A DNA stretch of 64,000 nt from JACKBK01 sp963707275. GTDB taxonomy: Bacteria; Chloroflexota; Anaerolineae; JAAEKA01. Positions 27,927 to 37,419 of this stretch are shown here, one piece after another. Numbering within the stretch: position 1 is the first letter of the stretch; each line of letters begins with the position of its first letter. Below the pieces are notes generated by a model. That model worked only from the letters and a program-made list of their open reading frames with translations, was not told the origin of the DNA and ran no database searches. The stretch spans positions 372,001 through 436,000 of the forward strand of contig CAVPPH010000013.1 in the NCBI GenBank assembly GCA_963707275.1. The letters are read 5' to 3'. A program made the translations under genes and the position numbers.

Positions 27927-29025
27927 TCAGTTCGCCTGGATCGCCTCGACCGGCAGCTCGTAGCGCCTTGACGGCACCGTGCCAAGCTTGTCCGGCCAGT
28001 GACCTGTCAGCGCCTGCACGATACGCCCGACGTGGACGTGGGTGTTTTCGACGAACAGCGAGTACTTCTGTTGCCGCTCGCCGGCCGCCGCTGTTCCGGC
28101 CACGTATAGCCCGGGCACGTCGGTCTCCATGGTGGCCGGGTCGAAGCAGGGGACGCGCGCCTCGCCCTGCAAGGTGACGCCGGCGCGCTCGAATAGCGTC
28201 ATGTCATGGCGGAAGCCGGTCAACAGAAGCACGAAATCGGCCGGCTGCTCGATCACCGGACCGGCCGGCTGGCCGTGCGCGTCGATCGGTTGCAGTGCGA
28301 CCAGTTTCTGTGTAATCGCCACAGGCACGGTGCGCGGCAGAAAGCCGATGGTTCCCAACTCGATCTGCGTCTGCAAATCGGGCAGAATCCAATGTTTGAC
28401 GATGCGTTCGTCGAACTCCGCCCGCCGGTAGCTGAGGGTCACCTCCGCGCCGGCGCGCCAGCAACGCAATGCGGTCTCGGCCGCCGAGTTGCGCCCGCCC
28501 ACGATCAGCAGCCGCTGGCGGAAATAGTCGTGTACGTCGCGGAAATAGTGACTGACATGTGGCAGATCCTCGCCGGGGATGCCGAGCCGGTTCGGCGCGT
28601 CCATGTCTCCCGACGCCAGCACAACCTTGTGACAGGTTACTTGCCGCTGGCCAGCGCGCGGTTGCGTTGTGACCACGAAACCGTCGCCCGTCGGCCGGAT
28701 GTCCGTCACCGGCTCGTAGGCGTGGACATGCAAGTCAAGCTGCTCGGCCACGCTACGCAGGTAGACGAGATACTCTTCGCCCGTCGTGCGGCCCTGAGTT
28801 CGCGTTCTGGATCGGGATGCCGGCGATCTCGATGCGTTCCGTGGTGCTGAAAAAGGTCGTGTCGCGCGGCCACCAGGAGATGGTGTAGCCAAGCTGACGC
28901 GCATCGAACTGAACATAATCCACGCCGGCGCGCTTCAGGCAGGCCGCCAGCTCCAGCCCGATCGGCCCTGCGCCGACGATCACCACGTCGGTGGACTGCT
29001 CAGGCTCGTTACTAATAGTTGTCAT
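27927..29025 (-). CDS. YpdA-like FAD/NAD(P)-dependent disulfide reductase (frameshifted)
   Basis: Flavoprotein of the thioredoxin-reductase-like group, related to bacillithiol disulfide reductase YpdA. VVIVGAGPIGLELAACL is the FAD motif, LIVGGRNSAAETAL the NADPH motif, and GLYVAGTAAAGERQQ the second FAD segment. The CxxC pair of thioredoxin reductase is absent, as in YpdA. The N-terminal part (from 29025) and the rest are in different frames, joining at about 28790. Joined length is about 366 residues. The thiol substrate in Chloroflexota is unknown. Confidence 0.82.
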
Positions 29026-29190
29026 AATCTACATGAATTCCAAGGATTGAGGTCTCAGGTATTTATTGCGTCGCGTGATCGCCGGGCTGCCGTCCACGAA
29101 TACCTGCGGCCACACGAATACACGAATTGACCATATCAGCTATTCGTGTATTCGTGCCGCGGCAGCATTCGTGGATGGTTGTTGTCCGTT

Positions 29191-30267
29191 CTACAGCGGC
29201 GGATCGGGCGGCTGCATCCTGTTAAATATCCAGACGTATGCCACAGGCACGATGGCCAGGATTCCGATCGCCATGGCCGCCAGAACGCCAATCAGCCCCA
29301 GGTTGAGCAGCAGATCGCCGCCGCCGACCGATGACCCAACCACCATCATTAGGCTGGCAAGCAGCGCAATCACCGCAAACGCGCCCAACGCCAGCGACAG
29401 GTTCCTCGCTGGCCGGAACGCTGCCTGTCGCCGTCCGTATGCCTTGCCCGTCTGTCCGTGGATCAGCACCGCGTGCGGCGCTCCTTCTTCGTCCGCGTAA
29501 TAGCTCGCGAAAACCGGCAATAGCAACTGCGTCCACTGCTGACCGCTGAACTGCGGCGTCCAGTCGAACTCGCGCAGGTGGTCGGCGCGGCATGCCTGCT
29601 GGCACTCGGTCGCCGCCCGTTGACGCAGAGCGGGCACGGCATCGCTCCAGGCGTCATCGGCGGCGCGATTGGGCAATCGCACCAGCGCGTCGTCCAGCGA
29701 TCGCTCTCCGGCTGGCACGGCCAGCGCGAGATCGAAATCACCCAGTCGCTGCCGCACCGCCGCGTCCTCCTCCATTCCTGGCGCGTCGACATTCTCGTAG
29801 CGGCGCGTCAGTCGCCCGGCGCGTGGTTCCCAGCGCACCCGTCTTTCACGGATCTGCTGCGACTGCCACTGTTTGGTGCTCTCGTCGAACTGATCCTGGT
29901 GGCTGACCACCTGGTAATCGAAACCGGCCTCGGCTCGCCAGCCGGCCTCCACGTCACAGTCGACCAGCCAACGCGGCAGGTAGAGGCGTTGTATCCGGCT
30001 GTGCAGGTTCTCGGTAGTCAGGTCGCGCGGCCGAAAGAGGAACCCGCCGGCGAAGCGATGCAGACCGCGGCTGAGGTCTGCATCGGACGCGCCGAACGGC
30101 ACGGCTGCTTCAACCGCGGTTGCAAGGCTGGCTGCGTCTCCGGTCATCGGCGTCAACTCGGCCTGGCGGCAGTGCGGGCAGACCGGCAGAGCCGCGCCGG
30201 CTGGAACCCGATAGCGCCAGTCGCAGTGCTCGCAGACGGCAGCGATGAAGGTCGTCTCAGGCATCAT
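29191..30267 (-). CDS. Zinc-ribbon membrane protein B
   Basis: It has about 358 residues. It starts with a single zinc ribbon (CEHCDWRY...CPHC). A soluble region of about 230 residues has WLVDCDVEAGWRAE and LLLPVFASYYADE followed by LIHGQTGKAYGRR. Two C-terminal membrane helices (about 290-340) end in a Pro-rich tail. The architecture matches the upstream gene, with the same LLLPF/V...GQTG segment before the helices, so the two are paralogues. Its start codons (ATGATG at 30267/30264) lie inside the last codons of the upstream gene, implying translational coupling. Function unknown. Confidence 0.75.
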   Translation of the reverse strand: MMPETTFIAAVCEHCDWRYRVPAGAALPVCPHCRQAELTPMTGDAASLATAVEAAVPFGASDADLSRGLHRFAGGFLFRPRDLTTENLHSRIQRLYLPRWLVDCDVEAGWRAEAGFDYQVVSHQDQFDESTKQWQSQQIRERRVRWEPRAGRLTRRYENVDAPGMEEDAAVRQRLGDFDLALAVPAGERSLDDALVRLPNRAADDAWSDAVPALRQRAATECQQACRADHLREFDWTPQFSGQQWTQLLLPVFASYYADEEGAPHAVLIHGQTGKAYGRRQAAFRPARNLSLALGAFAVIALLASLMMVVGSSVGGGDLLLNLGLIGVLAAMAIGILAIVPVAYVWIFNRMQPPDPPL

Positions 30268-31510
30268 CCAGTTTCGCTGCGGTGGCAAGGATGGTGAGCG
30301 CGGCGGCGATGCCGATCACCGTGATCGCGACCGCCAGACAGGCGACTGTCGAGGCCTGGTCGCTGATCTGGCTCAGCCCCAGCACGCTGAAGATGTAGAG
30401 CAGCGGGCCGGCAGCCAGCAGGGCTGCGATAACCACGCCCACCCGCCGCCAGTCGGCCGGCCGCTGACCGGCAATCGAGCCAGTCTGCCCGTTGACGACG
30501 ATCTGATACGACTTGTTGCCCCGCTGATAGGCTGCCAGGTAGAAGGGCAGCAACAGATAGCGCCATTCCTCGTCAGCAAAGTCCACCGACAGCGTGAAAT
30601 TGCGCAGCTTCTTGGCGTCTTTCGGCTCCAGCGCCTGCTTGCGCGCCGCCTTTATGCTGCGCTCGCGGATCTCGTGGCGCGCTGTCTCCCAGGCCGGATC
30701 AAGCTGCACATCGTAGGCGTGGGCGTGAATTCCGGCCAGGTAGGAGGGCGCGTACGCGGTCAGGTCCGTCATCTTGAAGTCCCAAATCTGCGTCAGCAGC
30801 CCCGGCGTGATGCGCGTCGTACCGCTCACCAGGTGGTCGTCAACCCGCTGCCTGACCGTGCCATCCTTCCAGCGCCATTTGATGTTGTCGTCGTTCTGGT
30901 AGCCGACCTCGGCGCGCCAGGCGCCGTTCGCCGCAAAGTCGAACGACCAGGCCGGCAGGTAGATGGCGACGAACTCGGCCCGGCTGGCCGCCTGGTTCAG
31001 GCCGCGCGGCGTCATCCAACTGCTGCCCAGCCAGCCGCGGGCGATGTCACGCACTGCGTCCATTTCAAGCTGCATCGGCACGAGGAAGCGCGGCCGCAGT
31101 TCATCCTGCGGCGCCTGGCGCTGTACCACGTTGTTGGAGGCGCAGAATGGGCAGGTGTGCGACAGCGACTCGGCGGGCAGACTGGTGCGCGCCCCGCAGT
31201 TCTGGCAGGCCAGCTCCTTGCGTTCCACGCCCCAGCCGCGACCGGCACGCTCCACTACATCGACGGTGAATTCGAAGCCCTCGGCGCCCTTTCCCACCGG
31301 TGGCGGCGCAGGCGTGTCGTGATAGCCGCAATAGGTGCAGACCAGCCCGCCGTCAGCGATGCTGTAGGCGGTGTTCGCGCCGCAGCGCGGGCATTTGAAC
31401 GCGACGACCTCGCGTTGCGGTTCCACCTTCGGCGCGGGCTTGTAGACCTCAATGCCCGGCACGGCGGACTCGACGGGGGCGTAGTCTGGCGGGGGAAATA
31501 TCTGGCTCAT
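30257..31510 (-). CDS. Zinc-ribbon membrane protein A
   Basis: It has 417 residues. Two zinc ribbons are near the N-terminus: CPRCGANTAY...CTYCGYHD at about 40-62 and CQNCGARTSL...CPFCAS at about 100-122. The soluble middle has IYLPAWSFDFAANG and the paired strand motif WRYLLLPFYLAAYQ, then VVNGQTGSIAGQRP. Two C-terminal membrane helices follow (about 345-405). The N-terminus is cytoplasmic by prediction. It overlaps the paralogous downstream gene by 11 bp. I do not know a function for this family; a role in membrane-associated protein handling is possible but unsupported. Confidence 0.75.
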   Translation of the reverse strand: MSQIFPPPDYAPVESAVPGIEVYKPAPKVEPQREVVAFKCPRCGANTAYSIADGGLVCTYCGYHDTPAPPPVGKGAEGFEFTVDVVERAGRGWGVERKELACQNCGARTSLPAESLSHTCPFCASNNVVQRQAPQDELRPRFLVPMQLEMDAVRDIARGWLGSSWMTPRGLNQAASRAEFVAIYLPAWSFDFAANGAWRAEVGYQNDDNIKWRWKDGTVRQRVDDHLVSGTTRITPGLLTQIWDFKMTDLTAYAPSYLAGIHAHAYDVQLDPAWETARHEIRERSIKAARKQALEPKDAKKLRNFTLSVDFADEEWRYLLLPFYLAAYQRGNKSYQIVVNGQTGSIAGQRPADWRRVGVVIAALLAAGPLLYIFSVLGLSQISDQASTVACLAVAITVIGIAAALTILATAAKLDDA

Positions 31511-31571
31511 GGGACGCTCCGGGGCATTATACCGCAGCCCGCGGCAGATGGGTAGTGTTTCACCCCTGGTT

Positions 31572-31607
31572 CAGGACTGGCAGTCGTTCCGACGACTGCC
31601 AGTCCTG
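31572..31607 (-). terminator. CAGGACTGGCAGTCG hairpin
   Basis: Perfect 15-bp arms (31572-31586, 31593-31607) around TTCCGA, located between the 3' end of the Clp-RF fusion gene and the zinc-ribbon gene. It may terminate transcripts entering from the zinc-ribbon promoter side or be a dispersed repeat; no long T-run follows. Confidence 0.45.
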
Positions 31608-31633
31608 CGCACTTCGCTGCGATCCACCCGGTG

Positions 31634-34600
31634 CTACAGCGTTGTTTCGTTCTGCGCCTGTTTCATGCGCAGATAGGCGAGGATGAAATCGTCCAAGTCT
31701 CCGTCCAGCACGGCGTCAACGTCGCCGTGACGGATCTTGGTGCGCGGATCGGTCACATGGCGCGGCGCTGCAAACTGATAGATACGGGCAATGTCTGGCT
31801 CCAACTGTTTGCGATTCTCAACCACGTCCGGTGGAAGCAGTGCCCTGAACTGTTCATTCTCATACCCGCGCCAGCCAAGCTCGGTGTCCAGATGACCGTT
31901 GCCTCCCCAAGCGCGTATGACCTGGAGTTCGACCAACACCTTGCTTTGCTCACCGCTGGGGCGCTGTTCGTTGATGCGATGAAGCCCTTGCTCGCTGTCA
32001 AGAAACCCGAGCACGTTGCTCCCCTCGACGGTGATGGCTAACTCGCGGATCTGGTCGAGTGCAGTCAGATTCTTCAGGAGCTCATCGCCCGACGTGCCTG
32101 CCAAAGGCGCCCACTTGTACGGATAGCACGCTTTCACAAGGTCGTCGAAGCCCATGCCTGCATCCAGATCCTGGGTGTCAGCGTATGCCATCGGATCGTG
32201 CATGATCCGATGCCAGGCTTGGTCACTCGCTTGTTTCGTGATTTGTAGCGGCTCGAGCGTTGCAATGCTGATTTCGTAGCCCTTGCGCATTGCCCAGCGG
32301 ACGTACATCCGCACCAGCCGTTTCAGGATTTCGGCATTGCTGCCTTCCGCCAGGCGCGGCCCCAGTGTCTTCAAAAGAATGCAGGCATGGTCGCGGTACA
32401 GGATGCTGAAGGTCAGCAGCTCGACCTCCAGGAAATCGACGTCCCGTTCCAACTTGACATAGCCCTCGGCCAGATCGTGGCGGTAACTGGAGTTCGCGCT
32501 CGCGTCGCACCAGACCAGCCAGTTCCTCCAGATACTCGGCCCGCTCAGTCAGCTGCCGCAGCCGCTTCATGATACGGTCCTGACGGTAAAACTTGTTCAT
32601 AGTTTGCTGCGCTTTGTAGCTGTCATCCCAGAAGGTTGGCTTGTTCATGGCGACCAGCGCCTGGCTGCGCTCGTCTTCCAGCGTGACCACATCGGGTCGT
32701 TCGCGCCACATCTGTAGCTTCAGCCGCAGCGTTGCAAACGCTTCTACCAGGTCCTTGTCGTCCAGGCGGCGCTTCTTGCCGTCGCCTGATCGCAGCGTGC
32801 TTGCCAGTTCGACCGTTGCCGCTCGCTCGTTGCCGCTGAACGTCACAGCGCTAATGGTCACCTGGTCACCCGAGCGGCGCAGACGCAGCAGATCGCCGCC
32901 GCCATCAGGCCGGCTGGCCAGGAAGCGCGCCATGGGCACCACCACCAACCGCTCGATGGCCCGCTTCAACGGGCGCGCGCCGTAGGCTGCATCGAAACCC
33001 TTTTCCACCAGCAGGTCGATAATGCCGTCGTCCACTTCTGCCAGCACGTTGCGCCGCACCAATCCCTCACGCATCAGCACGTGGCCCAGCTCGCGTCGTG
33101 CGATCTGGTGCATCACTTCCGTGCCCAGCGACTTGAACACCACAACCTGGTCGATTCGGTTGACGAACTCGGGCCGGAAGAACTGCTCGATCTTGCTGCG
33201 CCAGTAGCTGGGGTCGTCGTTGGCGTTGGTGCTCTGGTTGCTCACTGCCAGCCCCAGGCTGCGCTGCTCGCGCGCGCCCGACCCAAGATTCGACGTCAGC
33301 AGGATGACAGCGTTCTGAAATGACGTGGTCTGGCCGGTCGCGTCGGTCAGCCGACCCTCGCCCATTACTTGCAGAAACAGGTCGTAGATCAACGGGTCGG
33401 CTTTTTCGAACTCGTCCAGCAGCACGACGCAGAAGGGCTGCGCGCGTACCCGGCTGGTCAGCTCCCCCTCGCTGTCGCTGCCAGGCATTCCGATCAGCCG
33501 GCGCACCGCTGCCGGATCCATGTACTCGCTCATGTCAAAGCGCAGCAGCCGCTTCTCGTCGCCGAAGAGGTACGAAGCCAGCGTCTTGGCCAGTTCCGTC
33601 TTGCCGACGCCCGTCGGTCCGATGAACAGGAAGGTTCCCAACGGCTTGTTCGGGTCGTTCAGCCCGGCCTTGATGACGGCTACCAGGTCGGTCATCGCAT
33701 CCACGGCTGCCTGCTGACCGATGACCCGTTCGGACAGATACCGCCGCACCGCGTCGATCTCCAGCGGCGTCTTGTCGGAGAGGATGAACTCAGGCAGCCC
33801 GCTCTGGCGGGCAAAACTGGCGACCACGTGACGGCGGTCGAGGGAAACGCGCTTGTCCTTGTCCGCGGGCAGCCGCTGGCTGACGCTGTCGCCGACTGTC
33901 TGCTCCACCAGGCTGATGGCCTTGCCAGGCAGGGCACGGTAGGGCAGGTAGCGACCGGTCAGCTCGACCGCTGCTTCCAGGGCAGCCGGTTGGATGCGCA
34001 CGTTCTCGGCGCTTTCCAGGCGATGCACCACAGTAGCCAGGATGCCGAGCGTGTCGCTGACGCTGGGCTGTTCCACCGGTACGGTGCGAAACTGAGAGAG
34101 GAACCCCGGCGTCAGGCGGTCGGTGTAGCGCAGCCGCTGCGGCGTGCTCTCGCCAATGATCACCACGTCCCCGGTCTGAACGTACGGTTTCAGAAAGCTG
34201 GCCATGTTCTCGTCGCTCTTGGACCAGCGACCGGCGTCGGCCAGCCCGGCCACGTCCTCGACAAAGAGAATGTGCCGCTTTTTGCGCACCTCGTGTACCA
34301 GGTTGGTGAGTTTTTCCTGCCACTGCCCGATGAAGGACATGCCGGCCATCAGCGAGGCGCCGGTGACCGACCAGAGCTCCCGGTCCAGCAGAACGTCGGG
34401 GCATTCCTTGCGCTGGATGCGGCGCGCCACCTCGTGAACGATGGCGGTCTTGCCGACGCCGGAATCGCCCAGCAGGATCAAACTGGGCCTGGTTTCGCCG
34501 GACAGGATCTGAAGAACTTCCTCGACCGTCTGGTCGCGGCGATAGGCCCGGCCAAGCTGCTTTTCTTTGGCCTGTGCCGTCAGGTTGACGCCGCTGGCGC

Positions 34601-35174
34601 GCAACGCCCAGAAGTCGCGATCTTGGTGGTCTTGCTGTTCCTGCTCTGACAGAATGGGCGACTTCGGCTTGAAAGTCACATGGATGGTTTCTATCACCTC
34701 GTAGCGCGATCCCTGGAAGCCCTGCATGGCCTCCAGCGGCGCGTCTGCGAAATATTCGGCTATTTCGGCCTGGGCAACCTCGTTCAGATCGTCAACCTGG
34801 CGGACATAGAACGTCAATGGGTATTCGTACGGAGGCACTTTCAGTCGTACAGCCTGCACCATCAACTGGTCATCAACCGGGGTAAGCAGCAGGTTGATGT
34901 GCAGCAGGAATGAGTTGCGCCGCCGCCGCCCGTCGGCGCGCTTGGGGTGCAACTCCACGGCAATCATCTGCAACCATGTCCCCGGCGTCGCTGCCAGTTC
35001 ATTGACACGCGCCGGGTCGATTTCCTCAAGCCGCTGGATCAACGCCAACGCCACCTCGCTCTTGCACTCCTCCAGAGTCGGGCCGAAGGCGGAAATGCCC
35101 GGCAAGCTTGGCACAGTGACCGTGTAGGTCTGGTTCTGGTGACGGCGGACGAAGATCGTGACATGCAGGTCCAT
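31634..35174 (-). CDS. Clp-type double AAA+ ATPase fused to an RF2-like domain without GGQ (frameshifted)
   Basis: Predicted about 1180 residues. Residues 1-60 resemble a HicB/UPF0150-like fold (VTVPSLPGISAFGPTLEECK). The first AAA+ domain has GDSGVGKT near 236 and ILFVEDVAGLAD. The second has GPTGVGKTEL near 520, VVLLDEFEKAD, LTSNLGS and FRPEFVNRID, as in ClpB/ClpC. From about 805 the sequence follows release factor 2: MNKPTFWDDSYKAQQ, then RMYVRWAMRKGYEI, ITVEGSNVLGFLDSEQGLHR and the tail VTDPRT...VDAVLDGDLDDFILAYLR. The GGQ peptidyl-hydrolase motif is absent. One frame change is needed near 32500. The start at 35174 (MDLHVTIF) is chosen over an upstream unsupported extension. A role in ribosome-linked quality control is inference. 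Confidence 0.82.
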
Positions 35175-35359
35175 GGAGCGTTCCCTTTCCCTGGCGGCGG
35201 CCGGTTCGTGAGGCAGATAATATGCTGGCCGAAGTATACGACCAAACACGCTGCGCGCCAAGCTCCGCAGCTTGGCAAAACGCAGCGATCAGCCGAATGC
35301 CGCGCAAGCGGTAGGACAGGCTACAGTATCACCCGTTGTGGTACTCGGACAGTGGAGAA

Positions 35360-36163
35360 TTACGCAGAGCGCTCGTCGGCCAGTCGTTGCAGAAACTGGC
35401 GGACGACTGCCGGGGATGTGAGACGGCAGTCGGCCAGCGAGGCACGGTCTGCCGCGGCGACCACAACGGCCAGGCCGCCCTGCGCGTGGATGACTGCGTA
35501 GGCCTCTTCGTCCTTGTCGTCGTCGCCGATGTAGACAAGCAGCGTGTCCGACTTCGGGTCGCCTTGTGTGAGGAATTCAATGGTGCGACCCTTGTGAGCC
35601 AGCGCCGGCCCGATTTCCAGAAACTTGTGGCCGCCCATGACGCGAAACTGGTCGGCGGGCGCGTCCATCAGTGTCTCAACTATCAGGCGCTGAGCGTCCG
35701 CCAGAACCTTCTCAGCAATAGCGTCATCGGCGAAGCGCGCGTGCAGCGCCATGGCCCAGCCCTTGTCTTCCAGGTAGAAGCCTTGCTGGTCCGCGATCAA
35801 GCCAGCCCAGAGCGGCTTCAGCGACTCCAGAACGGGGCGAACAGCAGACCACTCGACCCGCTGGGTTTCCGCGCCGTCCGGCCAGCGCAGCTCGACGCCG
35901 TAGGTGCCGGCCAGTAGAATGCCCGGTACCGGTACGAGCGTCTGCACGTGGCTCAACCGCCGGCCGCTGATGATGGCGACCTCGGTGCGGGGGAGCGCGG
36001 CCAGCCGTCCGATCAACGCCGCTATGTCGCGGTCGGGGAAGATGTCGTCCGGCGTGGGCGCAAACTCAGCCAGTGTACCGTCGTAGTCCAGAAACAGGCG
36101 CAGGTCAGCGGCCGTGGCCAGCCGCTGAAGCAGCGCGTCGATATCGCAGAGAGGAGAAGTCAT
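35360..36163 (-). CDS. otsB: Trehalose-6-phosphate phosphatase
   Basis: HAD-superfamily phosphatase releasing trehalose from trehalose 6-phosphate. It has 267 residues. The nucleophile motif LFLDYDGTLAEF is near residue 20, IISGRRL is motif II region, GHKFLEIGP is typical of OtsB, and GDDDKDEEAY is the Mg-binding motif. I choose ATG 36163 (MTSPLCDID) because it follows the upstream gene stop by 2 bp with GAGGAG nearby. It is the last gene of the trehalose cluster. Confidence 0.92.
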   Translation of the reverse strand: MTSPLCDIDALLQRLATAADLRLFLDYDGTLAEFAPTPDDIFPDRDIAALIGRLAALPRTEVAIISGRRLSHVQTLVPVPGILLAGTYGVELRWPDGAETQRVEWSAVRPVLESLKPLWAGLIADQQGFYLEDKGWAMALHARFADDAIAEKVLADAQRLIVETLMDAPADQFRVMGGHKFLEIGPALAHKGRTIEFLTQGDPKSDTLLVYIGDDDKDEEAYAVIHAQGGLAVVVAAADRASLADCRLTSPAVVRQFLQRLADERSA

Positions 36164-36165
36164 GG

Positions 36166-37419
36166 TCACCTGCTCAGCAAGGGGAGGATGTCGCGCTGGA
36201 AGATCGCCTGCCACGTGTATTGTTGCCGCACGCGGCGACGCAGCCGGTGCAGCGGGTCGTTTGCAGTTCGTTCGATGATGCGACGGGCGACTTGTTCGGC
36301 GCTTTCACTCAGGTCGAACTGGATTACGTCTTCCGCCCCGATCTCACGCGCGGCCGGCACCGCGGTCGCAACCACGGGGATGCCTGCCAGCCCGGCCTCC
36401 AGCACCGGCATACCAAAGCCCTCGCGGTGGCTGGGCATGAACATCACGTCGCTGACGCGGAACAGGTCGCCGACCACGTCCGCGTCGATCAGATACGGCT
36501 GATCGGGATCCAGCCCTGATTCGAAGACGAAGCGCATTTCGCGCTCCACGCCTAGCTCAGCGCGCTGCCTTTGCAATTGGTGATAGTATCCCATGCTCTT
36601 GCTGTCATGCGGGTCGGGCGGGCCGGTGACGATCAGCAGCGGGCGGTGGACGTGCTGCTTGAGCGCCGCCACCACTTCCAGCGCAAACTCGATGTTCTTG
36701 GCCTGGGTGACGCGCACGGGCATCAGCAGGATCAGATCAGCGTGCAGCAGGCCCAGCCGCTCTGTCAGGTCTGCCCCCGGTCGCGACAGCCCGAGCAAGT
36801 CGGTTGGATCCACGCCGTTATAGACCACGCGAATGTCGTCCGGCGGGCAGCCGTACAGGCCGGCCAGCGTCTCCTGCCTTTCCTGCGACACCACAACGTA
36901 GGTGACGTCGGGTCGTTTCGTGCGCAGTAAGTCCCACGGATAGCCAGCGTGCACGTCGGCGCGCGAGCGCGGGCTGGTCCAGGCAAAGTCGTGGCACCAG
37001 GCAATGCACTGCCGGATGACGCCCGCGTCCAGTAACTCATCCAGCGCCGCGGTCAGCGGCAGGTTGAACTGCTTGGTGAAGACGTTGTGGACGATCACCG
37101 CATCCATCGGTTCGAGGATCGGCCTTAACGCGTCGACCAAGCGGCGGGTCAAAGCTGCAAAGTTCGCGGGGACGCGTCCGCTTGCCAGCAGAGTCGAGGC
37201 CTCGTGAATTTCCGTATCGCGCGAGTCCATCTGCGGTATCAACGCCAGGCGCGCGCCTGCGGGCAGCGCTTGCTGGTCGCCGCGGCCGGCGATGATCGTA
37301 ACGTCGATGCCAGCTTCAGTGAACGTGCGCGCGTGGGCCAGCATCACCGCCTCGACGCCGCCGACTACGGGCGGCGCGCTGTAGTGTACGATGGCTGTAC
37401 GCAATTGGTTGGTTGTCAT
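36166..37419 (-). CDS. GT4-family glycosyltransferase
   Basis: It has 417 residues with the two-Rossmann GT-B fold. The N-terminal domain has PPVVGGVEAVMLAHAR, and the C-terminal domain has PSHREGFGMPVLEAGLAGIPVVAT, the E-x7-E motif of retaining GT4 enzymes, preceded by LLMPVRVTQAKNI. Its ATG overlaps the otsA stop (ATGA) and its stop is 2 bp from otsB, so it is made with the trehalose enzymes. The acceptor is unknown. Possible roles are modification of trehalose or synthesis of a second compatible solute. The longer open frame upstream of 37419 belongs to part of otsA. Confidence 0.85.
   Translation of the reverse strand: MTTNQLRTAIVHYSAPPVVGGVEAVMLAHARTFTEAGIDVTIIAGRGDQQALPAGARLALIPQMDSRDTEIHEASTLLASGRVPANFAALTRRLVDALRPILEPMDAVIVHNVFTKQFNLPLTAALDELLDAGVIRQCIAWCHDFAWTSPRSRADVHAGYPWDLLRTKRPDVTYVVVSQERQETLAGLYGCPPDDIRVVYNGVDPTDLLGLSRPGADLTERLGLLHADLILLMPVRVTQAKNIEFALEVVAALKQHVHRPLLIVTGPPDPHDSKSMGYYHQLQRQRAELGVEREMRFVFESGLDPDQPYLIDADVVGDLFRVSDVMFMPSHREGFGMPVLEAGLAGIPVVATAVPAAREIGAEDVIQFDLSESAEQVARRIIERTANDPLHRLRRRVRQQYTWQAIFQRDILPLLSR

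Noticed and set aside
30245..31555. 436-codon plus-strand frame opposite zinc-ribbon protein A
   Set aside because: It mirrors the conserved gene, has no recognisable fold, and the minus-strand gene has zinc-ribbon motifs and a coupled downstream start.
32440..32540. Programmed frameshift of the prfB type in the Clp-RF gene
   Set aside because: The break lies deep in the RF2-like part, not at the early prfB site, and I find no slippery CTT-TGA with an upstream ribosome-like sequence; error is simpler.
33369..34649. 426-codon plus-strand frame opposite the Clp-RF gene
   Set aside because: It is the antisense of a clearly conserved AAA+ domain; no motif, no ribosome site, and high GC makes such open shadows common.
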